Below, piece by piece: positions 43,930 to 52,413 of a stretch of 64,000 nucleotides of DNA. Numbering within the stretch: the stretch's first letter is position 1; every line of letters begins with the position of its first letter. Origin of the DNA: SAR116 cluster bacterium AG-390-L20 (lineage in GTDB: Bacteria; Pseudomonadota; Alphaproteobacteria; Puniceispirillales; Marisalimonadaceae); assembly GCA_003278095.1 (NCBI GenBank), contig QCHB01000003.1, positions 150,146 to 214,145 of the forward strand. Direction: 5' to 3'. Below the pieces are notes generated by a model. That model had not been told where the DNA came from. It searched no databases and saw nothing but the letters and a program-made list of their open reading frames with translations. Position numbers and translations under genes: made by a program.

Positions 43930-44830
43930 AGACATCACCACTCCTATCATTAGGTGTCATCAAACTTCTAAGTGACGGATAAGCCCTCTCAGCTATTTCA
44001 TGAGGGGTCCAGCCTGAATCAGAGTGGACACTTTTTATAGGTCTGTTTTGATTATATATAAAAAGTTCATTTAATCTTGCACTGAAAATTTGTCCAGTAA
44101 CTTCTTTTGCAGCAGCAGACGCTAAGAAAACAGCTAAAGGAGCATTCTTTTCAGGAGTCATTTTTTTAAGTCTTTCGACTCTTTCTTTTTCAGACTCTGT
44201 AGTTGAAGGAATTGAGTTTGTCATTCTGCTCCATGCAAATGGAGCAATACAATTCGATCTGACATTGTATCTACTCATATCTAATGCAATAGATTTTGAT
44301 AATCCAGCAATACCTAGTTTAGCAGCTGAATAATTAGCTTGGCCAAAATTACCAATTAAACCAGATGTACTAGTCATATGAACATATGAGCCTGAATTTT
44401 GCTCACGAAAATAAGGCGCAGCCGCTCGGCTAACGTAAAAACCACCATTTAAATGTACGTTAATAACGCTTTCCCAATCAGAAGGTTCCATTTTATGAAA
44501 AATTGTATCTCTTAAAATACCCGCATTGTTAATAACAATATCAATTTTGCCAAATGTATCTATTGCCTTTTTAATGATCAATTGAGCACTTTCCCAAGTA
44601 GAAACACTCTCGTTACTAATAACTGCTTTACCTCCCTTTTGTGTAATTAACCCAGTAGTCTCTTCAGCGGGAGAATTTGAACCACCCTCACCAGTCAATG
44701 AAACTCCTATATCATTTACAACTATAGATGTTCCTTCTGCAGCTAGTGCTAAAGCTATTTCTCGACCGATACCTCCACCTGCACCAGTTACAATAGCCAC
44801 TTTATCCTTAAGTTCTAAATCAATACTCAT
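43910..44830 (-). CDS. SDR-family oxidoreductase (3-hydroxyacyl-CoA dehydrogenase-like)
   Basis: Short-chain dehydrogenase of 306 residues. The dinucleotide loop is VTGAGGGIGREIALAL, the NNAG is at INNAGILRD, and the catalytic Ser-Tyr-Lys are in MTSTSGLIGNFGQANYSAAKLG. The insertion VNDIGVSLTGEGGSNSPAEET after the second strand and the C-terminal extension with AERAYPSLRSLM resemble the peroxisomal multifunctional (R)-3-hydroxyacyl-CoA dehydrogenase type. Likely role: oxidation of an acyl-CoA intermediate. It stands alone, convergent with gph. Confidence 0.85.
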   Translation of the reverse strand: MSIDLELKDKVAIVTGAGGGIGREIALALAAEGTSIVVNDIGVSLTGEGGSNSPAEETTGLITQKGGKAVISNESVSTWESAQLIIKKAIDTFGKIDIVINNAGILRDTIFHKMEPSDWESVINVHLNGGFYVSRAAAPYFREQNSGSYVHMTSTSGLIGNFGQANYSAAKLGIAGLSKSIALDMSRYNVRSNCIAPFAWSRMTNSIPSTTESEKERVERLKKMTPEKNAPLAVFLASAAAKEVTGQIFSARLNELFIYNQNRPIKSVHSDSGWTPHEIAERAYPSLRSLMTPNDRSGDVFSWDPI

Positions 44831-44953
44831 GGGTTAAATTCCTAAATAGTTCAATATTTATAATATAAATTTTTAGTTATTAAGTCACCAAAATTATTTT
44901 GAATAACCTAACTGTTGATAATAAGAATTTTTATGATATTAACTAGAGTGAGC

Positions 44954-45030
44954 GGCCTCGTAGCTCATCTGGATAGAGCGCAAGATTCCTAATCTTGAGG
45001 TAACAGGTTCGAGTCCTGTCGAGGTCACCA
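44954..45030 (+). tRNA. tRNA-Arg (anticodon CCT)
   Basis: A complete 77-base tRNA folds here: acceptor arms GGCCTCG and CGAGGTC pair (one G-T), the D arm is GCTC...GAGC, the anticodon stem CAAGA/TCTTG encloses loop TTCCTAA giving anticodon CCT, and the T arm is ACAGG/CCTGT around TTCGAGT. CCA is encoded. It reads AGG codons. The 3' half is repeated at 46184-46229, so the gene is one end of a possible integration site. Confidence 0.96.
44985..45030 (+). repeat. Direct repeat, left copy (3' half of tRNA-Arg)
   Basis: Forty-six bases from the anticodon stem to the encoded CCA recur at 46184-46229 with one mismatch (G at 45013, T at 46212). It is the left half of a possible att pair 1199 bases apart. 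Confidence 0.9.
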
Positions 45031-45032
45031 TT

Positions 45033-45060
45033 ATCCAATAAAATAATTGGGTTTAGTTTT
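45033..45060 (+). terminator. Likely tRNA-Arg terminator
   Basis: ATCCAAT and ATTGGGT can form a 7-bp stem (one wobble) with loop AAAATA, three bases after the tRNA CCA, followed by TTTAGTTTT. A decayed counterpart follows the second tRNA fragment near 46233. Confidence 0.55.
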
Positions 45061-45175
45061 GGTGTTTTCTAAGCAAAATCAAAATAATTAATTTTTTTAA
45101 TATGCAACTAGAAATTAAACTTACACCAGCAACCCAAAATCTTATTCAGCAAGTTTTACACTAAGTGAAAAAGAC

Positions 45176-45853
45176 TTAATTCATTTTTCTAAGTCTAAAA
45201 TGTATTGGTATTTGACTATAAATACTACTTGAACCACCCTTAAATAGCATTTCTGTTTCCTCTCTTTTATTTAGTGTCGTCACATAATTTACATAAGGTT
45301 TCTTAGACACCCAAGTTGAAAGTCCTTGGATTTTATAAGGTACTTTACTATCACTTATTATTCTTAATTTATTATTTTTAGGAGGTAGAGACAAAGTTAG
45401 CATAAAGTTAATTTTTCTAAGTCTCCTATTTAACTCTTTTATAACACCCTTTTTTTTATTTAATTGAACTATTGGTGCTTCTTTAGGAAACTCTTTACGA
45501 GGGGGATAATAATTAAGTTTTAAAATCTGTTTATTTGGATTATCTTTTATTCCAAAATCAATAGATGTTTCTACTACAACAGAATTAGTAAATTTACCTT
45601 TTACTATGGTAAATTTTGATTTTGGTGATAAATATTCCTTAACAATTACCTCTACCTTTTCCAAATCATTATCTTTATCTTCTCCAGGCATAGAGAAAGT
45701 CATTTTAACAGGTACTTGAACTATTTCTCCATTTTTGGCAGCGTCTATATCTGATGTATATACACTGATTATCATCTCATCCGGTGTACAACTAAATAGG
45801 AACAATATTGAAAGAATCAGCATCATGTATTCTCTAGTTAATTTCAAAAGCAT
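45176..45853 (-). CDS. Hypothetical lipoprotein in the tRNA-Arg islet
   Basis: I do not recognise this protein. It has about 225 residues when started at the ATG at 45853, which has GGAGG eight bases upstream. The N-terminus carries a lipoprotein signal, MMLILSILFLFSC, with the cysteine as lipid site, then a beta-rich, charged domain (VQVPVKMTFSMPG, KFTIVKGKFTNSVVVETSIDFGI, INFMLTLSLPPKN) with about equal lysine and glutamate. It should sit in the outer or inner membrane on the periplasmic side. It is the only sizeable gene between the tRNA-Arg and its 3' repeat, so it is a candidate cargo gene gained with the islet. Confidence 0.6.
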   Translation of the reverse strand: MLLKLTREYMMLILSILFLFSCTPDEMIISVYTSDIDAAKNGEIVQVPVKMTFSMPGEDKDNDLEKVEVIVKEYLSPKSKFTIVKGKFTNSVVVETSIDFGIKDNPNKQILKLNYYPPRKEFPKEAPIVQLNKKKGVIKELNRRLRKINFMLTLSLPPKNNKLRIISDSKVPYKIQGLSTWVSKKPYVNYVTTLNKREETEMLFKGGSSSIYSQIPIHFRLRKMN

Positions 45854-45934
45854 TAATGTATCCTCCAAATAAATTGAATTAATCTAATCAGATGTTTAAG
45901 TTTAAGTCTACAAAAATAAACAAAGGAGTTTAAA

Positions 45935-46000
45935 ATGAAAAATTCGGGAGGAATTATTGCAATATTAGTTCTAGTCACAAAAAAGATAATTAACTCATAA
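45935..46000 (+). CDS. Possible small hydrophobic peptide, 21 residues
   Basis: ATG with a strong Shine-Dalgarno AAAGGAG seven bases before it opens a frame for MKNSGGIIAILVLVTKKIINS, a short hydrophobic core with basic ends that could insert in the membrane. It may be a real micro-protein, a leader peptide, or the start of a gene broken by a frameshift, because the hydrophobic run stops abruptly. It is divergent from the lipoprotein gene. Confidence 0.35.
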   Translation: MKNSGGIIAILVLVTKKIINS

Positions 46001-46183
46001 TATAATTTTTTATAATTTTTAATGCGAAAAAAATTCATATCAATTCCCGTCTATACATCATTATTAATTAAAATAAATATGGGTAGAATATGGGACAAGT
46101 ATTTTAGACTTAAATCGTATCTTTGAAATATTAAGTTATTGATATTATTTAATATTATATGAAACTATAAGATGAAACACTTT

Positions 46184-46229
46184 ATTCCTAATCTTGAGGT
46201 AACAGGTTCGATTCCTGTCGAGGTCACCA
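46184..46229 (+). repeat. Direct repeat, right copy: tRNA-Arg 3'-half fragment
   Basis: Forty-five of 46 bases match 44985-45030, from ATTCCTAATC of the anticodon arm to CCA. The 5' arm of the anticodon stem is replaced by ACTTT and the D and acceptor 5' arms are not recognisable, so it cannot make a tRNA. Flanking bases are also weakly similar on both sides (GAT..A.C.C upstream; CAATAAAA...GGTTTA downstream), which allows a decayed whole-tRNA duplicate as well as an att site. Confidence 0.9.
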
Positions 46230-46290
46230 TCATTCAATAAAAATCAATGGTTTAATATTTAGTCTTTAAACAAACTTATAAATTATCTCA

Positions 46291-46701
46291 TTAAAAATCT
46301 ATGTTTATTCCATATAAAACAGAGTCTTTTTTAAATTCAAAATATGAAAATGGAGAATTATTGTAGATAATTTTATCATTAACTTTTGAAGGGTTCATTT
46401 GAAACGACTGTCCATTTCCAAAACTATAAATCATTTTATTTTTAGATTTAATTTTAAAAGTATGTTTTGAGCTTTTTGTATGGCTATTAGAATACCCATT
46501 TTTTGTTTCTAACAATTTATTAGTTTTTGGATTTCCTAATGAGAAAAATGATTTTAAATATTTATTTATTTTATCATCATATTGATAATGATTAAAAAGT
46601 TTGCTGGCAAATTTTTCAATATCGTTACCAAAAACGACAGAGGTGTTCGTTAAAAAAATGGCTACTACTATATATTTTACTAATTTTGAACTTAGTAACA
46701 T
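46291..46701 (-). CDS. Hypothetical secreted protein
   Basis: Unrecognised protein of 136 residues when started at the ATG at 46701, with AGGGGG ten bases before it. The N-terminus is a signal peptide (KLVKYIVVAIFLTNTSVVFG, cleavage likely after VFG), and the rest is a small polar, lysine- and serine-rich domain. An upstream start would add 24 residues without a signal and is less likely. No domain, cysteine pair or catalytic motif is visible. It lies outside the tRNA repeats, just beyond the right copy. Confidence 0.5.
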   Translation of the reverse strand: MLLSSKLVKYIVVAIFLTNTSVVFGNDIEKFASKLFNHYQYDDKINKYLKSFFSLGNPKTNKLLETKNGYSNSHTKSSKHTFKIKSKNKMIYSFGNGQSFQMNPSKVNDKIIYNNSPFSYFEFKKDSVLYGINIDF

Positions 46702-46909
46702 TAAAGTGTAACCCCCTATTTTAATATCTATTCTATAAATAATTAACAATAAATAAATATTAACAAATGTCAAAAATTAGAAATTTATTAGTCTGTGATT
46801 GTATTAAAGTATCTTATACTTATATCTAGATAGTAACCAAAATTGTACCTTAATATCTAATGCTTATATTTTTAACATTTATACTCATATACTGGAAAAT
46901 ATAATAATT

Positions 46910-47794
46910 ATGGATTTTTTTAATGATTTCAAAGTATCTTTTATAGAAATCAAAAGAGGTGCAATAAGATATAGAAGAAGTGGAAGTGGTCCTCCACTAT
47001 TAATGTTACATGGTAATCCACAAACACATGCAATGTGGCATAAAGTTGCGCCAGCTGTTGTAAAGAATTTTACAGTAATTTGTCCCGATATTCCTGGTTA
47101 TGGTAAATCATTCAAACCTAATTTATCAGAAAACCATAAAGAGTATTCAAAAGTCAGTATGGCTAATGACTTGATAGAATTTATGAAATTATTAGGTTTT
47201 ACGTCTTTTTACATAATTGCACACGATAGAGGAGCAAGAATAGCTCATCGCTTAACTTTAGATTTTCCAGATAAAGTTTTAAAAATGATATTACTAGATA
47301 TTATTCCTACCATTGAGCATTTTGAAAGAACAAACATGGATTTTGCAATGGGTTATTATCACTGGTTTTGGTTGGCGCAGAGAAATCCTATCCCTGAATC
47401 TGTGATTAATAAAGCACCTGAAGAGTGGTTTTTTGCACATACATCAAGAGAAAAGAGTAAAAAAGATTTTTTTTCAAAAAAAGCTTTGAATGATTATATC
47501 GAATGTGTAAAAAACCCAGAAACTATAAATGCAATATGTGAAGATTATAGAGCTGCTGCCTCAATTGACTTAATAGATGATAAAATAAGTAGAGAAAATA
47601 AACTTAAGATAAGTGTACCTATTTTAGTTTTGTGGGGAAAAAAAAGTAAGATCGGTCAATGGTATAAACCTTTATCGATTTGGAAAGAGTATTGCTCTAA
47701 CGAAGTAAAAGGGTATGGAATTGACACAGGGCACTATCTAGCTGAAGAAAACCCTGAGGAAATAATTAAAAATATTAAAGAGTTTTTAACATAG
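46910..47794 (+). CDS. Haloacetate dehalogenase-type alpha/beta hydrolase
   Basis: Alpha/beta hydrolase of 294 residues resembling fluoroacetate dehalogenase. All residues known to be needed in Rhodopseudomonas RPA1163 occur at matching spacing (offset four to six): nucleophile Asp106, carboxylate-binding Arg107 and Arg110 in HDRGARIAHR, Asp130 in LLDIIPT, halide-pocket His151 and Trp152 in YYHWFW, Tyr213 in EDYRAA, and His275 in DTGHYLAEE. The oxyanion HGNPQTHAMW and PDIPGYGKS are also present. It should hydrolyse haloacetates in the cytosol; relatives act on other small acids. It precedes pepF by 26 bases. Confidence 0.85.
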   Translation: MDFFNDFKVSFIEIKRGAIRYRRSGSGPPLLMLHGNPQTHAMWHKVAPAVVKNFTVICPDIPGYGKSFKPNLSENHKEYSKVSMANDLIEFMKLLGFTSFYIIAHDRGARIAHRLTLDFPDKVLKMILLDIIPTIEHFERTNMDFAMGYYHWFWLAQRNPIPESVINKAPEEWFFAHTSREKSKKDFFSKKALNDYIECVKNPETINAICEDYRAAASIDLIDDKISRENKLKISVPILVLWGKKSKIGQWYKPLSIWKEYCSNEVKGYGIDTGHYLAEENPEEIIKNIKEFLT

Positions 47795-47820
47795 ATAAGA
47801 ATGAGGTTTTAAATTTAAAA

Positions 47821-49611
47821 ATGAATGAAATTAAAATAAATGAAATGAATAATCAGTTGCCAAATTGGGATCTTTCAGAAATATATAAGGATATCAAGGA
47901 CCCAAATATTGCAAAAGATATAAAAGAAATTAAAGCTTTGTCTCATGATTTCTTAACAAAATGGAAAGGAAAAATTAATAAACTAGATGCGTCTGATTTT
48001 GCAATTTGTATAGAAAAGTATCAAGCAATAAACGAAGCTATCTACAAAATAGGAACGCACAGCAGCTTAATATTTGCCACAAATATGGAAGATCCTGAAA
48101 TTACGAGGTATAATTCTTCCATTTCAGACCAAATAACTGAGATACTCTCTTCTTTAATTTTTTTCACATTAGAATTGTCAAAAATAGATGAAAAGACAAT
48201 TGACAAATGGATGAAAGATAAAAGTGCGCAAACATGGCAACCATTTCTAAAAATATTGAGGAAAAGAAATCCATATCTCTTAGACCCATTAGTAGAAGAA
48301 ATTTTAATTGAAAAATCTGCTACTGGAAGATCTGCTTGGGTTAGACTTTTTGATGAAACTTCAGCAGCTCTCCGCTTTCCTTTTAGAAAAGATTTGCTAA
48401 GTGAAGCTGAAATTCTAAATCTTTTATCGGATAAAGATCCAGAAAATAGAAAAATTGCAGGCAAATCTCTTTCAGACATTTTAGATAAAAATAAGCGTAC
48501 ATTCTCAATGATACTGAATGTAATTTCCCGAGATAGATATATTGAGGATAACAAAAGAGGATTTCACAGGATAATATCTTCCCGCAATTTGGATAATGAT
48601 GTTGAAGATGAAGTGGTTGATGCACTTGTAAATTCTGTTGATAAAGCAATGCCAAAGCTCACGCATAGATATTATAAATGGAAGGCTAAACAGTTTGGTA
48701 AAAGTAAGTTGGATTGGTGGGATAGGAATGCCCCATTACCTCAAACATCAGACAAAAACATTAAATGGTTAGATGCTAAGAGTATTATTTTAGATTCTTT
48801 TTCTTCCTTTCATCCAAAAATTTCTAATTTGGCAGAATTATTTTTTAAAAATAACTGGATAGATGCAAGTGTGAGGCAGGGTAAAGCATCAGGTGCTTTT
48901 GCACATCCATCAGTACCTTCTTTACACCCTTATATTTTAGTAAACTACCAAGGTAAAATAAGAGACGTAATGACTTTGGCCCATGAATTAGGACACGGAG
49001 TTCATCAAATCTTAGCAGCTAAAAATGGTTTGTTAATGGCCGAAACACCTTTAACACTTGCAGAAACAGCGTCAGTTTTTGGTGAAATGTTAGTATTTAG
49101 AAAACTATTGGATGAAAGCTCAGCAGAACAAAAAAAACAATTATTAGCAGGTAAAATTGAAGATATGTTAAATACTGTTGCTAGACAAATTGGTTTTCAT
49201 CAATTTGAAGTTAAATTCCATGAAGCAAGAATAAAATCTGAATTAACGCCCGATGAAATAAGTGATATTTGGATGGAAACTCAGAAACATGCCGTTGGAC
49301 CATATGTTAACCTTAATAATGATTATAGAGTGTTATGGGGTTATATCCCGCATTTTGTACATACTCCATTTTACGTGTACGCATATGCATTTGGAGATGG
49401 TTTAGTTAATGCTCTTTGGTATGCCTATCAAAAAAGTGATAAAGATGAATTTTCAAAAAAGTATATTGAGATGTTATCTTCAGGGGGGACAAAAAGTCAC
49501 AACGATTTACTGAGACCATTTAATTTAAGCGCTTATGAAGATAGTTTTTGGGATAAAGGCATTTCCATGATTACTAGTTTAATGGATGAACTGGAGGCTT
49601 TACAAAATTAA
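47821..49611 (+). CDS. pepF: M3-family oligoendopeptidase (PepF-like)
   Basis: Zinc oligopeptidase of 596 residues. The zinc site is HELGH at His388-His392 in TLAHELGHGVHQIL, and the third ligand glutamate is in TLAETASVFGEML about 25 residues on. Upstream, the DWWDRNAPLP and HPSVPSLHPYILVNY segments are typical of PepF/M3B. It degrades short peptides in the cytoplasm. It follows the dehalogenase gene and precedes the UbiB-like kinase gene by 30 bases, all on the plus strand. Confidence 0.93.
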   Translation: MNEIKINEMNNQLPNWDLSEIYKDIKDPNIAKDIKEIKALSHDFLTKWKGKINKLDASDFAICIEKYQAINEAIYKIGTHSSLIFATNMEDPEITRYNSSISDQITEILSSLIFFTLELSKIDEKTIDKWMKDKSAQTWQPFLKILRKRNPYLLDPLVEEILIEKSATGRSAWVRLFDETSAALRFPFRKDLLSEAEILNLLSDKDPENRKIAGKSLSDILDKNKRTFSMILNVISRDRYIEDNKRGFHRIISSRNLDNDVEDEVVDALVNSVDKAMPKLTHRYYKWKAKQFGKSKLDWWDRNAPLPQTSDKNIKWLDAKSIILDSFSSFHPKISNLAELFFKNNWIDASVRQGKASGAFAHPSVPSLHPYILVNYQGKIRDVMTLAHELGHGVHQILAAKNGLLMAETPLTLAETASVFGEMLVFRKLLDESSAEQKKQLLAGKIEDMLNTVARQIGFHQFEVKFHEARIKSELTPDEISDIWMETQKHAVGPYVNLNNDYRVLWGYIPHFVHTPFYVYAYAFGDGLVNALWYAYQKSDKDEFSKKYIEMLSSGGTKSHNDLLRPFNLSAYEDSFWDKGISMITSLMDELEALQN

Positions 49612-49641
49612 ATAATAATTTCGGATAGAGTTTTAACAATA

Positions 49642-51012
49642 ATGACAAACAAAAATAATTTTCGTGATGAATTAAGTTCTTCAATGACTGGAGGAAGACT
49701 TAGACGTTATGCAAAAGTTACCTCTGCAATGGGAGGGCTTGCAGCTAGGCTGGTTGGTGAAAAATATCTGGGATTAAAAATAGATAGGGAGCAACATGCT
49801 TCTGACTTAAGAGCGGCCCTTGGTGGATTAAAAGGACCTTTAATGAAAGTTGCTCAGATTTTAGCTACTATCCCTGATGCACTTCCTAAAGAATATGTCA
49901 ATGAACTATCTCATCTCCAAGCAGATGCACCATCAATGGGTTGGCTTTTTGTCAAAAGAAGAATGAAAGCCGAACTAGGTGAGAATTGGTATATTAACTT
50001 TAAAGATTTTGATAAACAAGCCTCTGCTGCTGCTTCACTTGGTCAAGTTCATTTTGCTGAAAGTATTGATGGAAAAGAACTAGCATGTAAATTACAATAC
50101 CCTGATATGGGTTCAGCAGTCCAAGCTGATTTAAAACAGTTGAAACTAATTTTTTCATTATATGAAAAATATGACTCAGCTATATCAACTGAAGCTATAC
50201 ACGAAGAATTGTCTGATCGATTAAAAGAAGAACTCGACTATTCACACGAAATTAAAAATTTAAAATTATACAAGCATATGTTATCAGACCATAGTGAAAT
50301 CACTTTGCCAGATCCTATTGAAGACTTATCTACTAATAGACTTCTTACTATGACGAAGGTTCATGGTGTAAAAATTATGGACTTTATTGCTAATAATTCT
50401 GGAATAAAAATGAGAAATCAAGTTGCTATGAATATGTTTAAAGCTTGGTACATACCCTTTTATAAATTTGGTGTTATTCACGGTGACCCGCATTTAGGAA
50501 ATTATACAATTCGACCTGATGGTGGTGTTAATCTAATGGATTTTGGATGCATAAGAATATTTAGACCAGACTTTGTTACAGGTGTAATCGAGTTATATCA
50601 AGCTCTTAGGGATGGAGATGAAGAACAGGCAGTTAACGCTTATAAGAGTTGGGGTTTTGAAAATCCCTCAAAAGAGCTAATAAGTGTATTAAATATATGG
50701 GCTAATTTCATTTATCAACCTTTATTAGAAGATAAAGTGAGATTAATTAATCCAAGTGAATCAGGTCAATATGGAAGAGAAACTGCAGAAAAAGTCCATG
50801 AAGAATTAAAAAAAATAGGAGGTGTAAAGCCTCCTAGAGAATTTGTTTTAATGGATAGAGCTGCAGTTGGATTAGGCTCAGTTTTTATGCATTTAAAAGC
50901 AGAAGTTAATTGGTATAGAATTTTCCACGATTTAGTTGGTAACTTTAATGAAGCAACATTAACCAAAAGACAACAACAGGCTATAAAAAAATCAGGTTTA
51001 GATAGTTCTTAA
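49642..51012 (+). CDS. ABC1/AarF/UbiB-family atypical kinase
   Basis: Protein of 456 residues of the ABC1/UbiB kinase-like family, needed for ubiquinone synthesis and lipid handling in known members. The A-rich nucleotide loop is ASAAASLGQVHFAE, the KxGQ-like motif of the family is GGLKGPLMKVAQILAT, the catalytic core is GVIHGDPHLGNYTI and the metal DFG equivalent is MDFGCIR. There is no clear C-terminal pair of membrane helices as in E. coli UbiB; this shorter form is the ABC1 type common in alphaproteobacteria. It ends one base before the convergent pntB stop. Confidence 0.85.
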   Translation: MTNKNNFRDELSSSMTGGRLRRYAKVTSAMGGLAARLVGEKYLGLKIDREQHASDLRAALGGLKGPLMKVAQILATIPDALPKEYVNELSHLQADAPSMGWLFVKRRMKAELGENWYINFKDFDKQASAAASLGQVHFAESIDGKELACKLQYPDMGSAVQADLKQLKLIFSLYEKYDSAISTEAIHEELSDRLKEELDYSHEIKNLKLYKHMLSDHSEITLPDPIEDLSTNRLLTMTKVHGVKIMDFIANNSGIKMRNQVAMNMFKAWYIPFYKFGVIHGDPHLGNYTIRPDGGVNLMDFGCIRIFRPDFVTGVIELYQALRDGDEEQAVNAYKSWGFENPSKELISVLNIWANFIYQPLLEDKVRLINPSESGQYGRETAEKVHEELKKIGGVKPPREFVLMDRAAVGLGSVFMHLKAEVNWYRIFHDLVGNFNEATLTKRQQQAIKKSGLDSS

Positions 51013-52398
51013 TTATCTACTAATATTTTGTAATATTGTGTCTAAAGATTTTTTCGCATCTCCATAAACCATCCTAGAATTTTCTTTAAAAAACAGAGGA
51101 TTTTCTATGCCAGAATATCCTTTACCTTGTCCTCTTTTTGAAATAAAAACTTGTTTAGCTTTCCAAACTTCTAAAACGGGCATTCCTGCAATTGGACTAT
51201 TTGGGTCCTCTTGGGCGGCTGGATTAACAATGTCATTTGCTCCAAGTATCATGACAACGTCAGTTTCAGGAAAATCAGAATTAATTTCATCCATTTCTAA
51301 TACAATGTCATATGGTACTTTAGCTTCAGCAAGTAGAACATTCATGTGTCCTGGAAGACGACCTGCAACTGGATGAATTCCAAATCGAACTTCTTTCTTT
51401 TTCGTTCTTAGTCTAGAAGTTAATTCAGAAACAGCACTTTGCGCTTGCGCTACAGCCATCCCATAACCTGGAACAATTATTATTTTATTTGCTTCATTTA
51501 AGGCAGATGCAACAGATTCTATATCTATTGGTTTCATTTCGCCTTCTATATCCATAGCAGGTCCACTTGTATCACCCCATCCACCAAGAATAACAGACAG
51601 AAAATTTCTATTCATTGCTTTGCACATTATATATGAAAGTATGGCGCCTGAAGACCCAACAAGAGCTCCAGTAACAATTAAAAGGTCATTTCCTAGCATA
51701 AAACCAGTGGCAGCAGCAGCCCAACCAGAATATGAGTTGAGCATGGAGACCACAACTGGCATGTCTGCACCACCAATAGCGAGGACGAGATGTGCTCCTA
51801 TAACAAAGGCAATAATTGTCATTATAATTAATGTCCAGTTACCTTCATGATTTAAGAACATATAACCAAGAAATAAACATCCAAACAACATGGCTAAATT
51901 TAAAGCATGTCTCCCAGGTAAGATTAGCGCCTTACCTGTAATAATTTCCGACAGTTTTCCGAAAGCTACAATAGATCCTGTAAAAGTAATTGCACCAATA
52001 AATACACCAACAAAAACCTCAACATTATGTATTGTTAGCTGAGATGACGACATTTCTATATGTGGCAACATAGCTGAATTTATTCCAATAAAGACAGCTG
52101 CCAATCCTACAAAAGAATGAAGAGCAGCAACTAGTTGAGGCATACCCGTCATTTGAACTTTTTTAGCAACAATGGCTCCTATGAATGAGCCAATAACTAT
52201 TGCACCAATTAACCAATGAAGCCATTTTGTTAAAAAAACTTGATTACCAAAGATAGTAGCTACCACAGCAATTACCATTCCTACTATGCCATACCATACA
52301 GCCCTTTTTGCTTTTTCTTGATTGCTTAAGCCTCCTAAAGCAAGAATAAAAAGCACACTAGAAGTAATATATGAAGCAGTTAGTATTCCGATAGTCAT
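51013..52398 (-). CDS. pntB: NAD(P) transhydrogenase, beta subunit PntB
   Basis: Membrane subunit of the proton-translocating transhydrogenase, 461 residues. About eight to nine membrane helices fill the N-terminal 270 residues, then the NADP-binding domain with [31 protein letters not shown] and [11 protein letters not shown], and the C-terminal [17 protein letters not shown]. With PntA it makes NADPH from NADH using the proton gradient. It follows pntA by 15 bases. Confidence 0.95.
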   Translation of the reverse strand: MTIGILTASYITSSVLFILALGGLSNQEKAKRAVWYGIVGMVIAVVATIFGNQVFLTKWLHWLIGAIVIGSFIGAIVAKKVQMTGMPQLVAALHSFVGLAAVFIGINSAMLPHIEMSSSQLTIHNVEVFVGVFIGAITFTGSIVAFGKLSEIITGKALILPGRHALNLAMLFGCLFLGYMFLNHEGNWTLIIMTIIAFVIGAHLVLAIGGADMPVVVSMLNSYSGWAAAATGFMLGNDLLIVTGALVGSSGAILSYIMCKAMNRNFLSVILGGWGDTSGPAMDIEGEMKPIDIESVASALNEANKIIIVPGYGMAVAQAQSAVSELTSRLRTKKKEVRFGIHPVAGRLPGHMNVLLAEAKVPYDIVLEMDEINSDFPETDVVMILGANDIVNPAAQEDPNSPIAGMPVLEVWKAKQVFISKRGQGKGYSGIENPLFFKENSRMVYGDAKKSLDTILQNISR

Positions 52399-52413
52399 TT
52401 CTAAATCCTTTAC

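Larger units (their letters stand above)
45854..46290. other. 437-base region with small frame and tRNA fragment
   Basis: This stretch contains the lipoprotein gene leader, a possible 21-residue frame at 45935-46000 and the tRNA-Arg 3' fragment at 46184-46229. The rest (about 46001-46183) is AT-rich and I see no gene or stable structure in it. Confidence 0.6.

Noticed and set aside
45102..45164. 20-residue frame MQLEIKLTPATQNLIQQVLH after tRNA-Arg
   Set aside because: Composition looks protein-like and could be a gene remnant inside the islet, but there is no ribosome-binding site and it is too short to support.
45853..46038. 61-residue minus-strand frame over the lipoprotein leader
   Set aside because: It covers the strong GGAGG of the lipoprotein gene and the opposite small frame, has no ribosome-binding site and an ordinary AT-rich translation.
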